Below are positions 11,218 to 21,227 of a stretch of DNA of 64,000 nucleotides, piece by piece. The translations under genes were made by a program, and so were the position numbers. Source of the stretch: Roseimaritima sediminicola (GTDB lineage: Bacteria > Planctomycetota > Planctomycetia > Pirellulales > Pirellulaceae); assembly GCF_009618275.1 (NCBI RefSeq), contig NZ_WIAD01000001.1:1-64000 (forward strand), written 5' to 3'. A model generated the notes under the pieces. It searched no databases. It was not told the origin of the DNA and worked only from the letters and a program-made list of their open reading frames with translations. Every line of letters begins with the position of its first letter. Positions within the stretch are counted from its first letter, which is position 1.

Positions 11218-13740
11218 ATGCCCAAGACCGGGCCGCTGTACGACCCGCCCACGTTGGCGCCGGCCGATGCGGCCAGTCACGGCGGCGAGTTCGATCTGTG
11301 CACTGAGACCGACATCCCGCAGGCGATCGGTGAATACCGCATCGAACGCTTGATCGGCACCGGCGGGATGGGCCGTGTGTACCTGGCCGTGCATTCCAAG
11401 ATGGAACGGGTGGTCGCCCTCAAGACGCTCTCGGCCCAGCGGATGGGCAGCGAGAGATCGGTCGGGCGGTTCTATAGCGAGGTCCGAGCGGCAGCCCGCC
11501 TGATGCATCCCAACATCGTAACCGCTTTCGATGCGGGCGAATCCGATGGCATCCACTACCTGGCGATGGAATATGTCGACGGGCCCACGCTGGCCCAGGT
11601 GGTTGCCCAGTCGGGGCCTCTGGCCGTTCCCGTGGCCGTCGACATCCTGCGCCAGATCGCGACGGGCTTGCTGCACGCCCACGACGCGGGGATCGTGCAT
11701 CGCGATATCAAACCGGGCAACGTGATGCGGGCGGCCAACAACGTGATCAAGCTGCTGGATCTGGGCTTGGCCAGCGTCGGTGCCGACGCCCGCGATCGAC
11801 TGGAGAACGGCCGCCTGATCGGCACGGTCGAATACATGGCGCCCGAACAATTGGAGCAGGCCGATCGGGCCGACGCGCGTTCGGACATCTACGCCCTCGG
11901 CGCGACGTTCTACTTTCTGCTGACCGGCCGCACGCCCTACGAAGGACCGCTGTTGGAGCAGATTCGCGGGCACCGTGACGGGCCCGTTCCGGATCTCTGT
12001 GCGGTCCGCCCGGACATCGACGTCCGGCTCGATCACGTGCTGCGGCGGATGATGGCCAAGCGGCCGCAGGATCGCTATGCCAGCTTGTCCGAACTGCTGG
12101 AAGACCTGGACCACTGGCAGCGCAATGAGGTCCTGCGAACCGGACACGTGGGCTACGATCAGAGCGTCGCCGAGACCCCGACTCGCTTCGGCGAAACCAC
12201 ATCCAATGGCGTTTGCGACGTTTTGGGTATCGACCTGGGCATGTTGTACGGTTCGGCGGCGCGCGCCAATCCCGGCGGGGAAGTCACCACGCTGCATGCG
12301 GCCGGAGAGAACAAACCACTGATGCGGTTGGCCCTGGCCAGCCGCCGCGATCAATTGTTCTTTGGCTCACAGGCCCTCGAATACCGCACCAAGTACCCTG
12401 AACGCGTCACCCACTGCCTGCCGCTGTACATCGGCCAATCGGTCATCGAGCGGCGGGTGCTGGGCAAGTGCTGTCCGCCCGAGGTCTTGCTGGCGCTGAC
12501 ACTCCGGCAGTTGATCGACAACGCCTGGCAGGAAAAGGAACGTCCCGCCGCGACCGCCGTCACGGTGCCGTCGTGTTACGACCAGATGCACCGGCGCAGC
12601 ATCCTGCAGGCCTGCGAAGTCGCAGGCATCCGCGACATCCGCTTGATCGATCGCAGCGTTGCGGCCGCCCAAGCCGTACTGATGGATCAGATGCACCGCG
12701 ACGGCGCGAAATTGGATGCCCAGCCCGGCCTTCAACTGGTCGTCAGCATCCTGGGCAATACCACCGAAGTGGTGCTGCTGCGGCGGATCGGCGAACGGAT
12801 CCAACAATTGGCGATTCTCGGACGCGCCCACAGCGGCATCCTGAACTGGCAACAGCATCTGGTGGATCTGGCCGCCGAGCAGTGCATGGGCAAATACGGC
12901 TTCGATCCTCGCCGCTCACTACGCGACGCCACGGCGCTACAGATCGGCTGTGAGCGGGCTTTGAATCAGTTGTGCTTGCAGACCACCGCCGAGATCCGCT
13001 TCGATGCCGACGGGGCCCTCCGCGAATTGGTGATCAGCCGCGACGCATTGTTCTCGGTGGTTCGCCCGTGGCTGGACAGCCTGCAAGAGATGTTGCAGTG
13101 CGTGTGCAGCGAAGGTCCCCGGGATGGGCAACCGATCCTGCAGTGCATCACCGTGGGCGTGCTGGCGAAGATGCGTCCGGTTCGCAAACTGTTGCAACAG
13201 GCCGTGGGTCCAGCTTGTCGCTTTGTCGCGTTGGAGCGACCGGAACTGGCGCGGGGGGCCGCCACGGCGCTGGCCGCCGAGATGCCGGGCCGCGAAGGGA
13301 TCCCCCTGCCGCCGCTGGCCTGTACGCCGCACGACCTGGGGGTTCTGGCCCACGGCGAGAAAGGCACCCGCAAGCATATCCGCCCCATTGTGCCCCGAGG
13401 CACCGCCCTGCCGGCCCGCACCAATCGCCGCCTGACGGCCGGCCCCAACCAGCAATTATCCACGACGCTGTCGGTGGTCGAATCGACCCACTTCAATGCC
13501 AGTAAATGGCGTTCGTTGGGCAGCCACACCCTGCCGCGTTACAGCCAGAGCCAACCGGTCGAACTGGGCTTCGAGGTCGACGCCAACGGGCTGCTGGCGA
13601 TTCGCACCCGCAACCCCCACTCCGGACGCACCGAACGACTGCCCGCCCTGCCCCCGCCCACGCTCGAACCGGCCGATATCCGGCACTGGCAGCAGTGGAT
13701 TGACAGCCTGGGCATCTTCCGCGAAAACGTGCTTTCCTAA
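11218..13740 (+). CDS. Ser/Thr protein kinase fused to Hsp70-like domain
   Basis: 840 aa from ATG 11218 (earlier TTG or GTG starts possible). The kinase domain spans about 39-302: Gly loop LIGTGGMGRVYLA, Lys in VALKTL, HRDIKPGNVM, DLG in place of DFG, and GTVEYMAPEQ. An Hsp70-like nucleotide-binding domain follows from about 332: VLGIDLGMLYGSA (phosphate 1), VTVPSCYDQMHRRSILQA, LIDRSVAAAQA, and a degraded phosphate-2 loop (ILGNTTEVVLL). Near the C-terminus, VPRGTALPARTN and VELGFEVDANGLLAIRTRN match the Hsp70 substrate-binding beta domain; the helical lid is absent. No membrane segment. A chaperone-coupled kinase is inferred. Confidence 0.9.
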   Translation: MPKTGPLYDPPTLAPADAASHGGEFDLCTETDIPQAIGEYRIERLIGTGGMGRVYLAVHSKMERVVALKTLSAQRMGSERSVGRFYSEVRAAARLMHPNIVTAFDAGESDGIHYLAMEYVDGPTLAQVVAQSGPLAVPVAVDILRQIATGLLHAHDAGIVHRDIKPGNVMRAANNVIKLLDLGLASVGADARDRLENGRLIGTVEYMAPEQLEQADRADARSDIYALGATFYFLLTGRTPYEGPLLEQIRGHRDGPVPDLCAVRPDIDVRLDHVLRRMMAKRPQDRYASLSELLEDLDHWQRNEVLRTGHVGYDQSVAETPTRFGETTSNGVCDVLGIDLGMLYGSAARANPGGEVTTLHAAGENKPLMRLALASRRDQLFFGSQALEYRTKYPERVTHCLPLYIGQSVIERRVLGKCCPPEVLLALTLRQLIDNAWQEKERPAATAVTVPSCYDQMHRRSILQACEVAGIRDIRLIDRSVAAAQAVLMDQMHRDGAKLDAQPGLQLVVSILGNTTEVVLLRRIGERIQQLAILGRAHSGILNWQQHLVDLAAEQCMGKYGFDPRRSLRDATALQIGCERALNQLCLQTTAEIRFDADGALRELVISRDALFSVVRPWLDSLQEMLQCVCSEGPRDGQPILQCITVGVLAKMRPVRKLLQQAVGPACRFVALERPELARGAATALAAEMPGREGIPLPPLACTPHDLGVLAHGEKGTRKHIRPIVPRGTALPARTNRRLTAGPNQQLSTTLSVVESTHFNASKWRSLGSHTLPRYSQSQPVELGFEVDANGLLAIRTRNPHSGRTERLPALPPPTLEPADIRHWQQWIDSLGIFRENVLS

Positions 13741-13805
13741 GTCGCCAGACTTCCGACCGTAGCCGAAGTCGCCAGACTTCCGACCGTAGCCGAAGTCGCC
13801 GGACT
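13741..13805. repeat. Family D repeats, 27-bp tandem
   Basis: Units gtcgccagacttccgaccgt plus agccgaa start at 13741, 13768 and 13795 (the last partial). The first begins directly after the kinase-Hsp70 stop codon. Related copies lie near 27010-27085, 30948-30978, 34330-34400 and 57142-57200. Confidence 0.85.
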
Positions 13806-13844
13806 TTGGACCTTTTCGCCGCCCTCTTGCCGCCGTCGATTCGC

Positions 13845-15041
13845 ATGCCCCAACCCTGGACGGTTTCCGAACTGACCACGCGAGTGAAATCCACGCTCGA
13901 GTCCAGTTTCCCCAAGATCAGCGTGCAGGGCGAAGTGACCGACCTGTCGCGTCCGTCCAGCGGCCACCTGTACTTTACGCTGAAAGACGCCCAGTCGCAG
14001 GTCCGCGGCATCATCTGGCGGAGCACGGCCGCGCGGCTGCCCTTCAAACTGGCCAATGGACAGGAATTAATTTGCTTCGGTGACGTGGAGGTCTACGCCG
14101 CCCGTGGCACGTATCAGTTGGTGGTTCGCAAAGCCATTCCGCAGGGGCTGGGCAGCCTGCAGTTGGCTTTCCAGCAGTTGCGCGAGCGATTGACGGCCGA
14201 AGGGTTATTCGAACCGCATCGCAAACAACCCATTCCGTCCTTTCCGCGGCGCGTGGCTTTTGTCACCAGTCCGGGCGGGGCCGCGATTCGCGACTTTCTG
14301 GAAGTCGCCGCTCGGCGAAGCGCCGCGGTTCAGATCGTCCTGATCCCGGCTCAGGTTCAGGGCCAAGGCGCGGCCGAGAGTATCTGCCGCGGCATCGAAG
14401 CGGCTCACCGCATCCGCCCCCACTTCGACGCCATCGTGGTCGGCCGCGGAGGCGGCAGCCTGGAAGACCTGTGGTGCTTTAACGAAGAAGCGGTCGTGCG
14501 AGCGATCGCAGCGGCGACCCTGCCGGTCGTCTCGGCGGTCGGCCATGAAATCGACCTGACGCTGTCGGACCTGGTTGCCGATCGCCGCGCGCTGACCCCC
14601 AGCGAAGCGGCCGAGTTATTGGTGCCCTCGGCCGACGATTTGCAGCAATCGTTGCGGGTATTGCATCGCCGCCTGCTGCGCCCCCTGCAGGATCGCCTGC
14701 AGATCGCAAGCGACCGCCTGTCCGCGCTTCAGTCGCGGCCGGTGTTTGCGCGTCCCCACGACGGCGTCCAGCAGCGCCGCCGCCTGCTGGACGAACTGGA
14801 CCTGCGCGCCCACCGGGCGGTGCAGAACGAATGTCGGCGGGCCGGCGAACGTTTGGCCACCGCCACCGCCGCACTCGATGCGCTCAGCCCCCTGGCGGTG
14901 CTGCATCGCGGTTACAGCGTGACGACTCGCTCGGACACCGGCAAACCGTTGCACCGGAGCGAGGACGTGCAAGTCGGCGATCGCCTGCACACGCGACTGG
15001 AACAAGGCACCATCGAAAGCCAAGTCACCGCGGTCGAATAA
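13845..15041 (+). CDS. xseA: Exodeoxyribonuclease VII large subunit
   Basis: 398 aa from ATG 13845 (MPQPWTVSELTTRVK). Catalytic subunit of ExoVII, which degrades single-stranded DNA from both ends. The N-terminal OB-fold (SVQGEVTDLSRPSSGHLYF, KDAQSQVRGIIW) and the catalytic region (VTSPGGAAIRDFL, VVGRGGGSLEDLWCFNEE, PVVSAVGHEIDLTLSDLVAD) are clear. The C-terminal part is helical, with GYSVTT near the end. The small subunit gene xseB, often next door, is not found nearby. A family C repeat array begins at the base after the stop codon. Confidence 0.95.
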   Translation: MPQPWTVSELTTRVKSTLESSFPKISVQGEVTDLSRPSSGHLYFTLKDAQSQVRGIIWRSTAARLPFKLANGQELICFGDVEVYAARGTYQLVVRKAIPQGLGSLQLAFQQLRERLTAEGLFEPHRKQPIPSFPRRVAFVTSPGGAAIRDFLEVAARRSAAVQIVLIPAQVQGQGAAESICRGIEAAHRIRPHFDAIVVGRGGGSLEDLWCFNEEAVVRAIAAATLPVVSAVGHEIDLTLSDLVADRRALTPSEAAELLVPSADDLQQSLRVLHRRLLRPLQDRLQIASDRLSALQSRPVFARPHDGVQQRRRLLDELDLRAHRAVQNECRRAGERLATATAALDALSPLAVLHRGYSVTTRSDTGKPLHRSEDVQVGDRLHTRLEQGTIESQVTAVE

Positions 15042-15181
15042 GTGGCATAGGCTTCCAGCCTGTGAACAGTGGCATAGGCTTCCAGCCTGTGAACAGTGGC
15101 ATAGGCTTCCAGCCTGTGAACAGTGGCACAGGCTTCCAGCCTGTGAACCGCCCTGCCCTCGGCTGGGACAGCCGAGCTACT
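15042..15181. repeat. Four tandem 27-bp repeats (family C) plus family B
   Basis: Units of gtggcataggcttccagcct plus gtgaaca begin at 15042, 15069, 15096 and 15123; a family B palindrome follows at about 15159-15181. Single family C copies lie at 21059 and 21147 and, inverted, at 8097. Confidence 0.9.
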
Positions 15182-15196
15182 TTGTGGCGCCGGCCG

Positions 15197-17011
15197 CTAC
15201 TCGCGTCCTGCGCTCAGTAAGAATTCGGCGTCGCCCAACAACGGGTCCGTCCAGCGCAGCCGCAGCACGCCGTCCTGTTGCAGCCGAGCGATCGTTTCGG
15301 CGTGCCGCTGGCGAATCCGTTGTTCGATTCGGTCTACCGTGCGGCGACGTTGGCTGTAGGTGATGACCAACATCGCGTACAGGGCCGTCGGCAGCAGCGA
15401 CAGCAGCAGACTGGTCAGCAGCATCGAGAATTCGGGCCGCGGAAACCGCTCCAGACTGCCGTCGGAATCACGAAACGTCTGGTAGCTGGCCACGACGTAC
15501 TGGTCGTACAGCGAATAGATCGGCGCGGCCATCAAGGCCCAAAAGATCAGTGTCCCCAGGACTGCCAGCGCGACCGCCGTGGTCGCCGGCACGGCGCGCC
15601 GCTGCACCTCTTCGTCAAAGATCCGCTGCGACTCCTCCTGCAGGGCGTCGATACCCGCCAGGTAAGCCATCTGCGGGTGACGGTCATCGTCCAGCTCCGC
15701 GCTGTGTTCGTTGTCCTGGGGCACGGCCGAGAGCATCTCCCGCAGCTGCTCGTGGAACCGCGCGATCGGCGGCCCCAACCGGTCGACCACCGCGGCGCTG
15801 CTGCGGCGCCGCAGGCCCTCACGCAGGTCCTGTTCCACTTCCTCACCGTGGCGCAGGTTGCGGGCGCTGGTCCAGGCGACGGAAATCAACGACGGCAGGC
15901 TTCCCGACAGGCTCAGCACGACGCGGTCCCAGGCGCCATGCGTCAGGTTCAGCAATCCCAGCAGCGAACGGTAGGGAAACCACACGGCCGCCGTATCGGT
16001 CAGCACCGACAGCCGCAACTTGCTGCGGATTCCGGCCCGCAGGGCTTCGTGACCGCCCACCATCGAAAGGGCTACATCACCGGGCAACTTGCGGGCTTCT
16101 TCGTTCAGCCGATCGACCGCTCGGGTCAATCCGGGCAGGTGTTCGCCCAGGGTGGCCCGCAGCGACTCGCGAAAGCGGGCATCGACGGCCGCCAGACGGA
16201 TGCGGCGGCGACGGTCGTCGGTCAAGTGGCCATCCAGGTAGGGGCTCAGCAGGTTCTTCAACTGCTTTAGGGCGGCCTCCGCGACGGCCGATTCCTCGAG
16301 ATCTTGGACATCGAAATCGGGGATCAGAATCGGCGAAAGGATGGTGCCCGAGGGGGCGGCGGCGCGCATCCGAGCGACCAACGTATCGGCATCGGCCGCC
16401 AGCTCCGGGTCCGCGGAATCGCGGACGGCGTTGATCACCGGCACGACCAGCGTGCCTTCGCCCAGGGTGCTCAGCACGCTGACGGTTTGGCTGCGCAGTT
16501 GGTCGCGGCGGACGACCATGACCAGGATTGCGGCCAGCGAGAGCGCGCGCCGCGCGGTTTCGGCAATTTCCTTGTCGTCGTCGGTGGCGCCGGGCGTATC
16601 GACCAACAGATAGGGACCGCCCAGGTCGCGCATCGCTCCGGCGTCGCAGTGCAGGAACTGTTCGCGTCGCGAATCCAGGTCCCGCGGGGCTTGCGGTCCG
16701 ATCCAGATCAAACGCCGCGTGGATTCGTCCTCGCGATTGCCGCTGGGAATTGCCTGTTCGGCGGCGGTACCGGCCACCAATTGTTTGGCCAGCCAGGATT
16801 TGCCTTGGCCGGCGGCCCCCACAATCGCCACGATCGTGGACCCCACGGCGCGATCCTGCATGATCGACTGGCGGGTGCGGAGGTGATCGGCGCACAGCCC
16901 GGCCACGTCGCGGCCTGCCGGGCTATCGCCCAGGACGGTTACGGCGGCCCGGCGGACACGCTGCAAGAAACGGTCGCCCGGATCGATGTAGTCCGCGTCA
17001 AATGCGTTCAT
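15197..17011 (-). CDS. Membrane-anchored P-loop GTPase-like protein
   Basis: 604 aa, family not named. A P-loop GAAGQGKS lies at about 65-72 and LLVDTPGATDDDKE supplies a G3-like DTPG; a G4 motif is degenerate (NAVRD where NKxD is expected). Two hydrophobic segments near the C-terminus (about 480-500 and 530-555, including LLTSLLLSLLPTALYAML) should anchor it in the membrane with the G domain cytoplasmic. It overlaps the upstream GTPase gene by 4 bp, so the two are translationally coupled. The layout recalls dynamin-like or GTPase pairs acting at membranes, but no assignment is secure. Confidence 0.75.
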   Translation of the reverse strand: MNAFDADYIDPGDRFLQRVRRAAVTVLGDSPAGRDVAGLCADHLRTRQSIMQDRAVGSTIVAIVGAAGQGKSWLAKQLVAGTAAEQAIPSGNREDESTRRLIWIGPQAPRDLDSRREQFLHCDAGAMRDLGGPYLLVDTPGATDDDKEIAETARRALSLAAILVMVVRRDQLRSQTVSVLSTLGEGTLVVPVINAVRDSADPELAADADTLVARMRAAAPSGTILSPILIPDFDVQDLEESAVAEAALKQLKNLLSPYLDGHLTDDRRRRIRLAAVDARFRESLRATLGEHLPGLTRAVDRLNEEARKLPGDVALSMVGGHEALRAGIRSKLRLSVLTDTAAVWFPYRSLLGLLNLTHGAWDRVVLSLSGSLPSLISVAWTSARNLRHGEEVEQDLREGLRRRSSAAVVDRLGPPIARFHEQLREMLSAVPQDNEHSAELDDDRHPQMAYLAGIDALQEESQRIFDEEVQRRAVPATTAVALAVLGTLIFWALMAAPIYSLYDQYVVASYQTFRDSDGSLERFPRPEFSMLLTSLLLSLLPTALYAMLVITYSQRRRTVDRIEQRIRQRHAETIARLQQDGVLRLRWTDPLLGDAEFLLSAGRE

Positions 17012-19092
17012 GACTTTCCTGCCGCAGGTAGTTGAGCTTGGAGTTCGGTTTCAAATTCCGGGCGCGGTCGCCACAGCAACATCGGTTCGCACTGGGGCTG
17101 GTGCTGCTCGATAGCCGGCAGCGGCAGCGAGACGTTTTTGTCGCCCACCCGAACCGTCAGTGGTTCGGTGGCCCGCGGCACGCCCAGCGTGTCGCACAGC
17201 ACGGCCGTAAAGTCGCTGATCTGCTGCATCGCCGCTTGTTGGCCCACGCTGTTGGTCGTCTGCTTGCCGCTCCAGAAGGTCGCAAACGCGCTCAGTCCCG
17301 CGGCGGCCAACAATTCGGAGATCGACGCCGCGCCCAGCATTGCGCCGCCGAAGTCGACGGGGATTAATAACACCGCCCCGAACGCAGCCAGGGCGGCGGT
17401 CAGGGGCGTCAGCCCGGCCGACACCTTCTTGCTGACCGGCACCTCCTTCCACATCTGCCGCACCGCCTCGTCCAGGCGTCGGGGATCCAACGAAGTGATG
17501 TCGTCGCGTTCAAAACGCTCGATCGCTTCGCCGGCCAGCGCGATCAAACGTTCCTCGTCCGGATCGCAGGGCAAGCGGTCCAGGGCCCCGTGCTGCCGAA
17601 GCGCATAAGCCAGTCGCTCGGCCGTCAGGATGCCACCGATCTCGCCTTTGGAAAACGACTGCCGCACCTCATCGGCCTTTTGTCTGGCGAGGGCCGTCGG
17701 GACGATCTGCCGAAACAGATCCTTGGTGCCGCCGATGACTTTGGCCACGTACGCGTTCAGCCGCACGCCCCACCGCGCGTACCAGGGGGCGGATCGCGAG
17801 AACGCTTCGGTCAGCTGTCGCACGATGCGTTCGCTCTGATGCAGCCGCAGCTCCAGAATCTGACCGCCGGGTTGACGGTGCGCGAAGAATTCCAGGCCGG
17901 CCGCGAGCAACAACTCCCGGACTCGCTGGGCCGCCTGAAAGCACTCGGCGGACTTCGTCTGGAGCGTCCCCACGCCGCGATCCCAGACCGCCTGCCGCAG
18001 CGTCGCTTCCAGCGCGATCCGAAACCGCTGGAACAGCTGGCCGCGATCCAGCTGCCGCGGCAATTGGCTCAGGAAACGGTCGGCGGAAATGGCTGCCGGC
18101 GGATGATCGTCCGGATTGTCGGTCAGCGAAAAGAAGACCGGCAGCGGATCCTCGTCGTTGCCGCCGGCGGGTCGAGGCTGATCCGGCGACTGCGGGATAT
18201 AGGGTCCGCTTTTTTCGATGTCGAAGTCATAAGCGGCGTAAATCGTTTCCACACGGTATTGCTGGGCCAACGGCTGGAAGGTCTCCCAGACTTGATCGGG
18301 CGTCTGCCGTGGGCGAATCTTGTTGACGGCCAACAGACGCGGCACGCCGGGCATCAGGTCCGACGCGATCCGCAGATGATCCGCCAGGTCGCGATCGCGA
18401 AACTGTTCCGGCGTCGTGACCACCAGAAAAGCCGAGCACAACGTCGAGGCATGTCCGAGCAGTTTGCGGCGGGTCTCCGGATCGCCGCGCCCAAACGAGC
18501 TGTCCGAGACGATGTCCGGACAATCCAACAGCCCCACTCCGGCTTCGTCCAGGCCCGTGTCGGTGGCCACCAGCGGAACCGACAGCAGTTCGGGGTCGCC
18601 GGTTTCGTTGTTGTACTGTCGATGCGCCTCGGCGACGTCTTCGGCCAACATCTCCGGCGGATGCCCGAGGGTTTCTCCGATCCGGCTGAGCAGCAATCCC
18701 CAGACCTCGGCGTCCTCGCGCCAGGCGGCCGGTAACCACAGCACAAAGCGATGCGTTCCCTCGCGATTGTTCGCCCCCCGCAGCGAACGCTGTTGTCCCT
18801 GGGAACTGAGAAAGCTGGCGACCAGCGAGGTCTTGCCGCTGTTGAGCATCCCGGCGATGGCCACCGTAGGATGCTCGGCCAACGGCACGGCTCGTTCCAA
18901 TTGACGGCCGGCGGCGAGCACCGCTTCGGCCGCTTCGGGTTCGACGCGCCGCAGCGCCGCCAGAAAACTCTCTCGCCCCGCTTGAGGATACAACCGCTCG
19001 GTGGCCGCCCGCTGGTCGTCGTCCTCGAGCAACGGCAACAGCTGCGACCATCGCACCGGTTGCTCGTCGCGAGACTTTCCGAATCCAAACAT
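17008..19092 (-). CDS. Dynamin-like/P-loop GTPase with membrane segment
   Basis: 694 aa, first gene of a two-gene operon. The P-loop is AGMLNSGKT at about 80-88. The G3 position reads DCPD rather than DxxG, and the G4-like motif is NKIRP. A long helical middle follows, then a hydrophobic region (TAALAAFGAVLLIPVDFGGA, and ISELLAAAGLSAFATFW) about 120 residues from the end. This order (G domain, helical stalk, paired hydrophobic stretch) resembles bacterial dynamin-like proteins, which remodel or repair membranes. The 4-bp overlap with the next GTPase gene suggests that the two work as a pair. The dynamin link is inference. Confidence 0.75.
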   Translation of the reverse strand: MFGFGKSRDEQPVRWSQLLPLLEDDDQRAATERLYPQAGRESFLAALRRVEPEAAEAVLAAGRQLERAVPLAEHPTVAIAGMLNSGKTSLVASFLSSQGQQRSLRGANNREGTHRFVLWLPAAWREDAEVWGLLLSRIGETLGHPPEMLAEDVAEAHRQYNNETGDPELLSVPLVATDTGLDEAGVGLLDCPDIVSDSSFGRGDPETRRKLLGHASTLCSAFLVVTTPEQFRDRDLADHLRIASDLMPGVPRLLAVNKIRPRQTPDQVWETFQPLAQQYRVETIYAAYDFDIEKSGPYIPQSPDQPRPAGGNDEDPLPVFFSLTDNPDDHPPAAISADRFLSQLPRQLDRGQLFQRFRIALEATLRQAVWDRGVGTLQTKSAECFQAAQRVRELLLAAGLEFFAHRQPGGQILELRLHQSERIVRQLTEAFSRSAPWYARWGVRLNAYVAKVIGGTKDLFRQIVPTALARQKADEVRQSFSKGEIGGILTAERLAYALRQHGALDRLPCDPDEERLIALAGEAIERFERDDITSLDPRRLDEAVRQMWKEVPVSKKVSAGLTPLTAALAAFGAVLLIPVDFGGAMLGAASISELLAAAGLSAFATFWSGKQTTNSVGQQAAMQQISDFTAVLCDTLGVPRATEPLTVRVGDKNVSLPLPAIEQHQPQCEPMLLWRPRPEFETELQAQLPAAGKS

Positions 19093-19378
19093 TTCCGAAA
19101 ACCAGTCCGTAATACGAAGAGAGGAGGGGGGGCGGGGCGAGTCGTCTAAAGCGTAGCAAGCTGGCGTTTTTTTGGCAGTGCCAGATCGGAATCCGCGGTA
19201 ATCCTTGGCCCTACCGCGATCGATGACCTAGCGTTGTGAGTCCGGCAGCCACGCTTCGCGTGGTTCTTTTCCCAAGGATGTTGCCTCGGAGCAACAGCCG
19301 ATGTTTCGAAAACGCATCGAAGCACGGGGATGCCGTTGACCCGACATTGACGCAAACCACTGCTACAGAACGACTTCC

Positions 19379-21052
19379 ATGATTTCCAGCTATTCTGCTT
19401 ATAACTTCGGCACCGCGGGTGCATTGGTGGTCAGCCCAGTAGACAGCGACGAGAATCCGCACCCCGGGGAGATGGACGAGATGGCGAAACGCATGGGCCG
19501 AAGCCTTCAAGACGATGCTTACGACGCGGACGAATCGGTACAACGTCGCAGCCGAGTCATGGGCACGGGCTTTGCCGATGATGCGGTCTCGCTTTCGATC
19601 GATGACGACGCCGATGCCCGCCGCCGCGAACTGGTCGGCGATCCCACCGAAGATCCGGTCCGCATGTACTTGATGCAGATGGGCCAGATCCCTCTGCTCA
19701 GCCGCGATCAAGAAGTCGCCGCGGCCAAACAGATCGAAAAGACGCGCGAACGTTATCGCCACTGCATGCTGGCCACGGACTTTGTTCTGCAGGGCGCCTG
19801 CAAACTGCTGGAACAGGTTCGCGACAAACAACTACGACTGGACCGCACGATCGAAGTCAGCGTGACCAACAAGAAAGAAAAGGTCGCGATCATGAAACGG
19901 ATCGTGCCCAACGTCCGCACGCTGAAACACCTGTTGACGCAGAACCGCCCGGACTACTTCAAAGCCATCAACCGCCGCGTGCCGATTCATCAGCGTCGCG
20001 CGGCGTGGCGCCGGTTGACGATCCGCCGCAACAAGGCGGTCCGCCTGGTCGAAGAGATGAACCTTCGCACCAATCGTCTGCAACCGCTGTTCGATCAACT
20101 CGAAGCCGCCTCGAAGCGGATCACCAAGATTCGCGACCTGTTGGCTCACCCCGAACTGCTGGGCGGTCCCGGCATGCCCGATCCCGAAGAACTGCAAGGC
20201 GAACTGCATCACTTGATGCGGATGACCTTCGAATCGCCCCGCACCCTGTCGCGGCGAATCCAGCGGACCAATGCCTTCCGCGACGATTACGATGCCGCCA
20301 AACGCGTGCTGTCGGCCGGCAACCTGCGGCTGGTCGTTTCGATCGCCAAGAAATACCGCAACCGCGGCCTGTCGTTTCTGGATCTGATCCAGGAAGGCAA
20401 CACGGGCCTGATGCGGGCGGTCGACAAATTCGAACACGCTCGCGGATACAAGTTCAGCACCTACGCCACGTGGTGGATCCGTCAAGCCATCACGCGAGCG
20501 ATCGCCGATCAAAGCCGCACCATCCGCGTGCCGGTTCACATGATCGATACGATGAATAAAGTCCGGCAAGTGACCCGCGACCTGGTTCAGGAAATCGGCC
20601 GCGAACCAACCGCCGAAGAAGTTTCCAAGCGGATGAATCTGTCGCTGGAGGAAACCCGCGTGATTCTGAAGATGAGCCGCGCACCGCTGTCGCTGGACCA
20701 ACCCATCGGCGACCACGAGGACAGCGTCTTTGGCGAATTCCTCGAAGACCACCGCGATGACGACCCGTTGATGGAAGCCAACCGCGAGGCGTTGAAGATG
20801 CAGATCGACCGCGCCATGCAGACCCTGAACTATCGCGAACGCGAAATCTTGCGGTTGCGCTACGGCCTGGCCGACGGCTACACCTACACGCTGGAAGAAG
20901 TCGGGCGGATCTTTCAGGTCACCCGCGAACGCGTGCGGCAAATCGAAAGCAAGGCCGTCCGCAAACTGCAGCAGCCCTACCGCGCCAAGTCCCTGGTCAG
21001 CTTCCTCGATGGAGCGGAACTGACGGTCGTCGACGGACAAGAATCCGTCTAG
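19379..21052 (+). CDS. sigA: RNA polymerase primary sigma factor
   Basis: 557 aa from ATG 19379. Region 1.2 ([21 protein letters not shown]), region 2 ([37 protein letters not shown]), region 3 ([20 protein letters not shown]) and region 4 ([31 protein letters not shown]) are all present in order. A non-conserved region of about 100 residues between 1.2 and 2 fits a group 1 sigma-70. The acidic 85-residue N-terminus shows no clear region 1.1. It directs transcription of housekeeping genes. A family C repeat begins a few bases after its stop codon. Confidence 0.95.
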   Translation: MISSYSAYNFGTAGALVVSPVDSDENPHPGEMDEMAKRMGRSLQDDAYDADESVQRRSRVMGTGFADDAVSLSIDDDADARRRELVGDPTEDPVRMYLMQMGQIPLLSRDQEVAAAKQIEKTRERYRHCMLATDFVLQGACKLLEQVRDKQLRLDRTIEVSVTNKKEKVAIMKRIVPNVRTLKHLLTQNRPDYFKAINRRVPIHQRRAAWRRLTIRRNKAVRLVEEMNLRTNRLQPLFDQLEAASKRITKIRDLLAHPELLGGPGMPDPEELQGELHHLMRMTFESPRTLSRRIQRTNAFRDDYDAAKRVLSAGNLRLVVSIAKKYRNRGLSFLDLIQEGNTGLMRAVDKFEHARGYKFSTYATWWIRQAITRAIADQSRTIRVPVHMIDTMNKVRQVTRDLVQEIGREPTAEEVSKRMNLSLEETRVILKMSRAPLSLDQPIGDHEDSVFGEFLEDHRDDDPLMEANREALKMQIDRAMQTLNYREREILRLRYGLADGYTYTLEEVGRIFQVTRERVRQIESKAVRKLQQPYRAKSLVSFLDGAELTVVDGQESV

Positions 21053-21056
21053 GCTC

Positions 21057-21170
21057 TGTGGCATAGGCTTCCAGCCTGTGGATAGTAGCACGGCTGTCCC
21101 AGCCGTAACCAAACACTCTCTCGGCTGGGACAGCCGAGCTGCTCTGTGGCATAGGCTTCCAGCCTGCGAA
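21057..21170. repeat. Mixed family B and C repeats
   Basis: A family C unit (about 21059-21081), a family B variant (cacggctgtcccagccg), a canonical family B unit (about 21119-21143) and a second family C unit (about 21147-21170) fill most of the space between sigA and the peptidase gene. Confidence 0.85.
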
Positions 21171-21227
21171 AACGTTTATACTGAGCGGTCGCTACGGTCG
21201 CTTGTCTCCTCTCAGGAAACCCACAAC

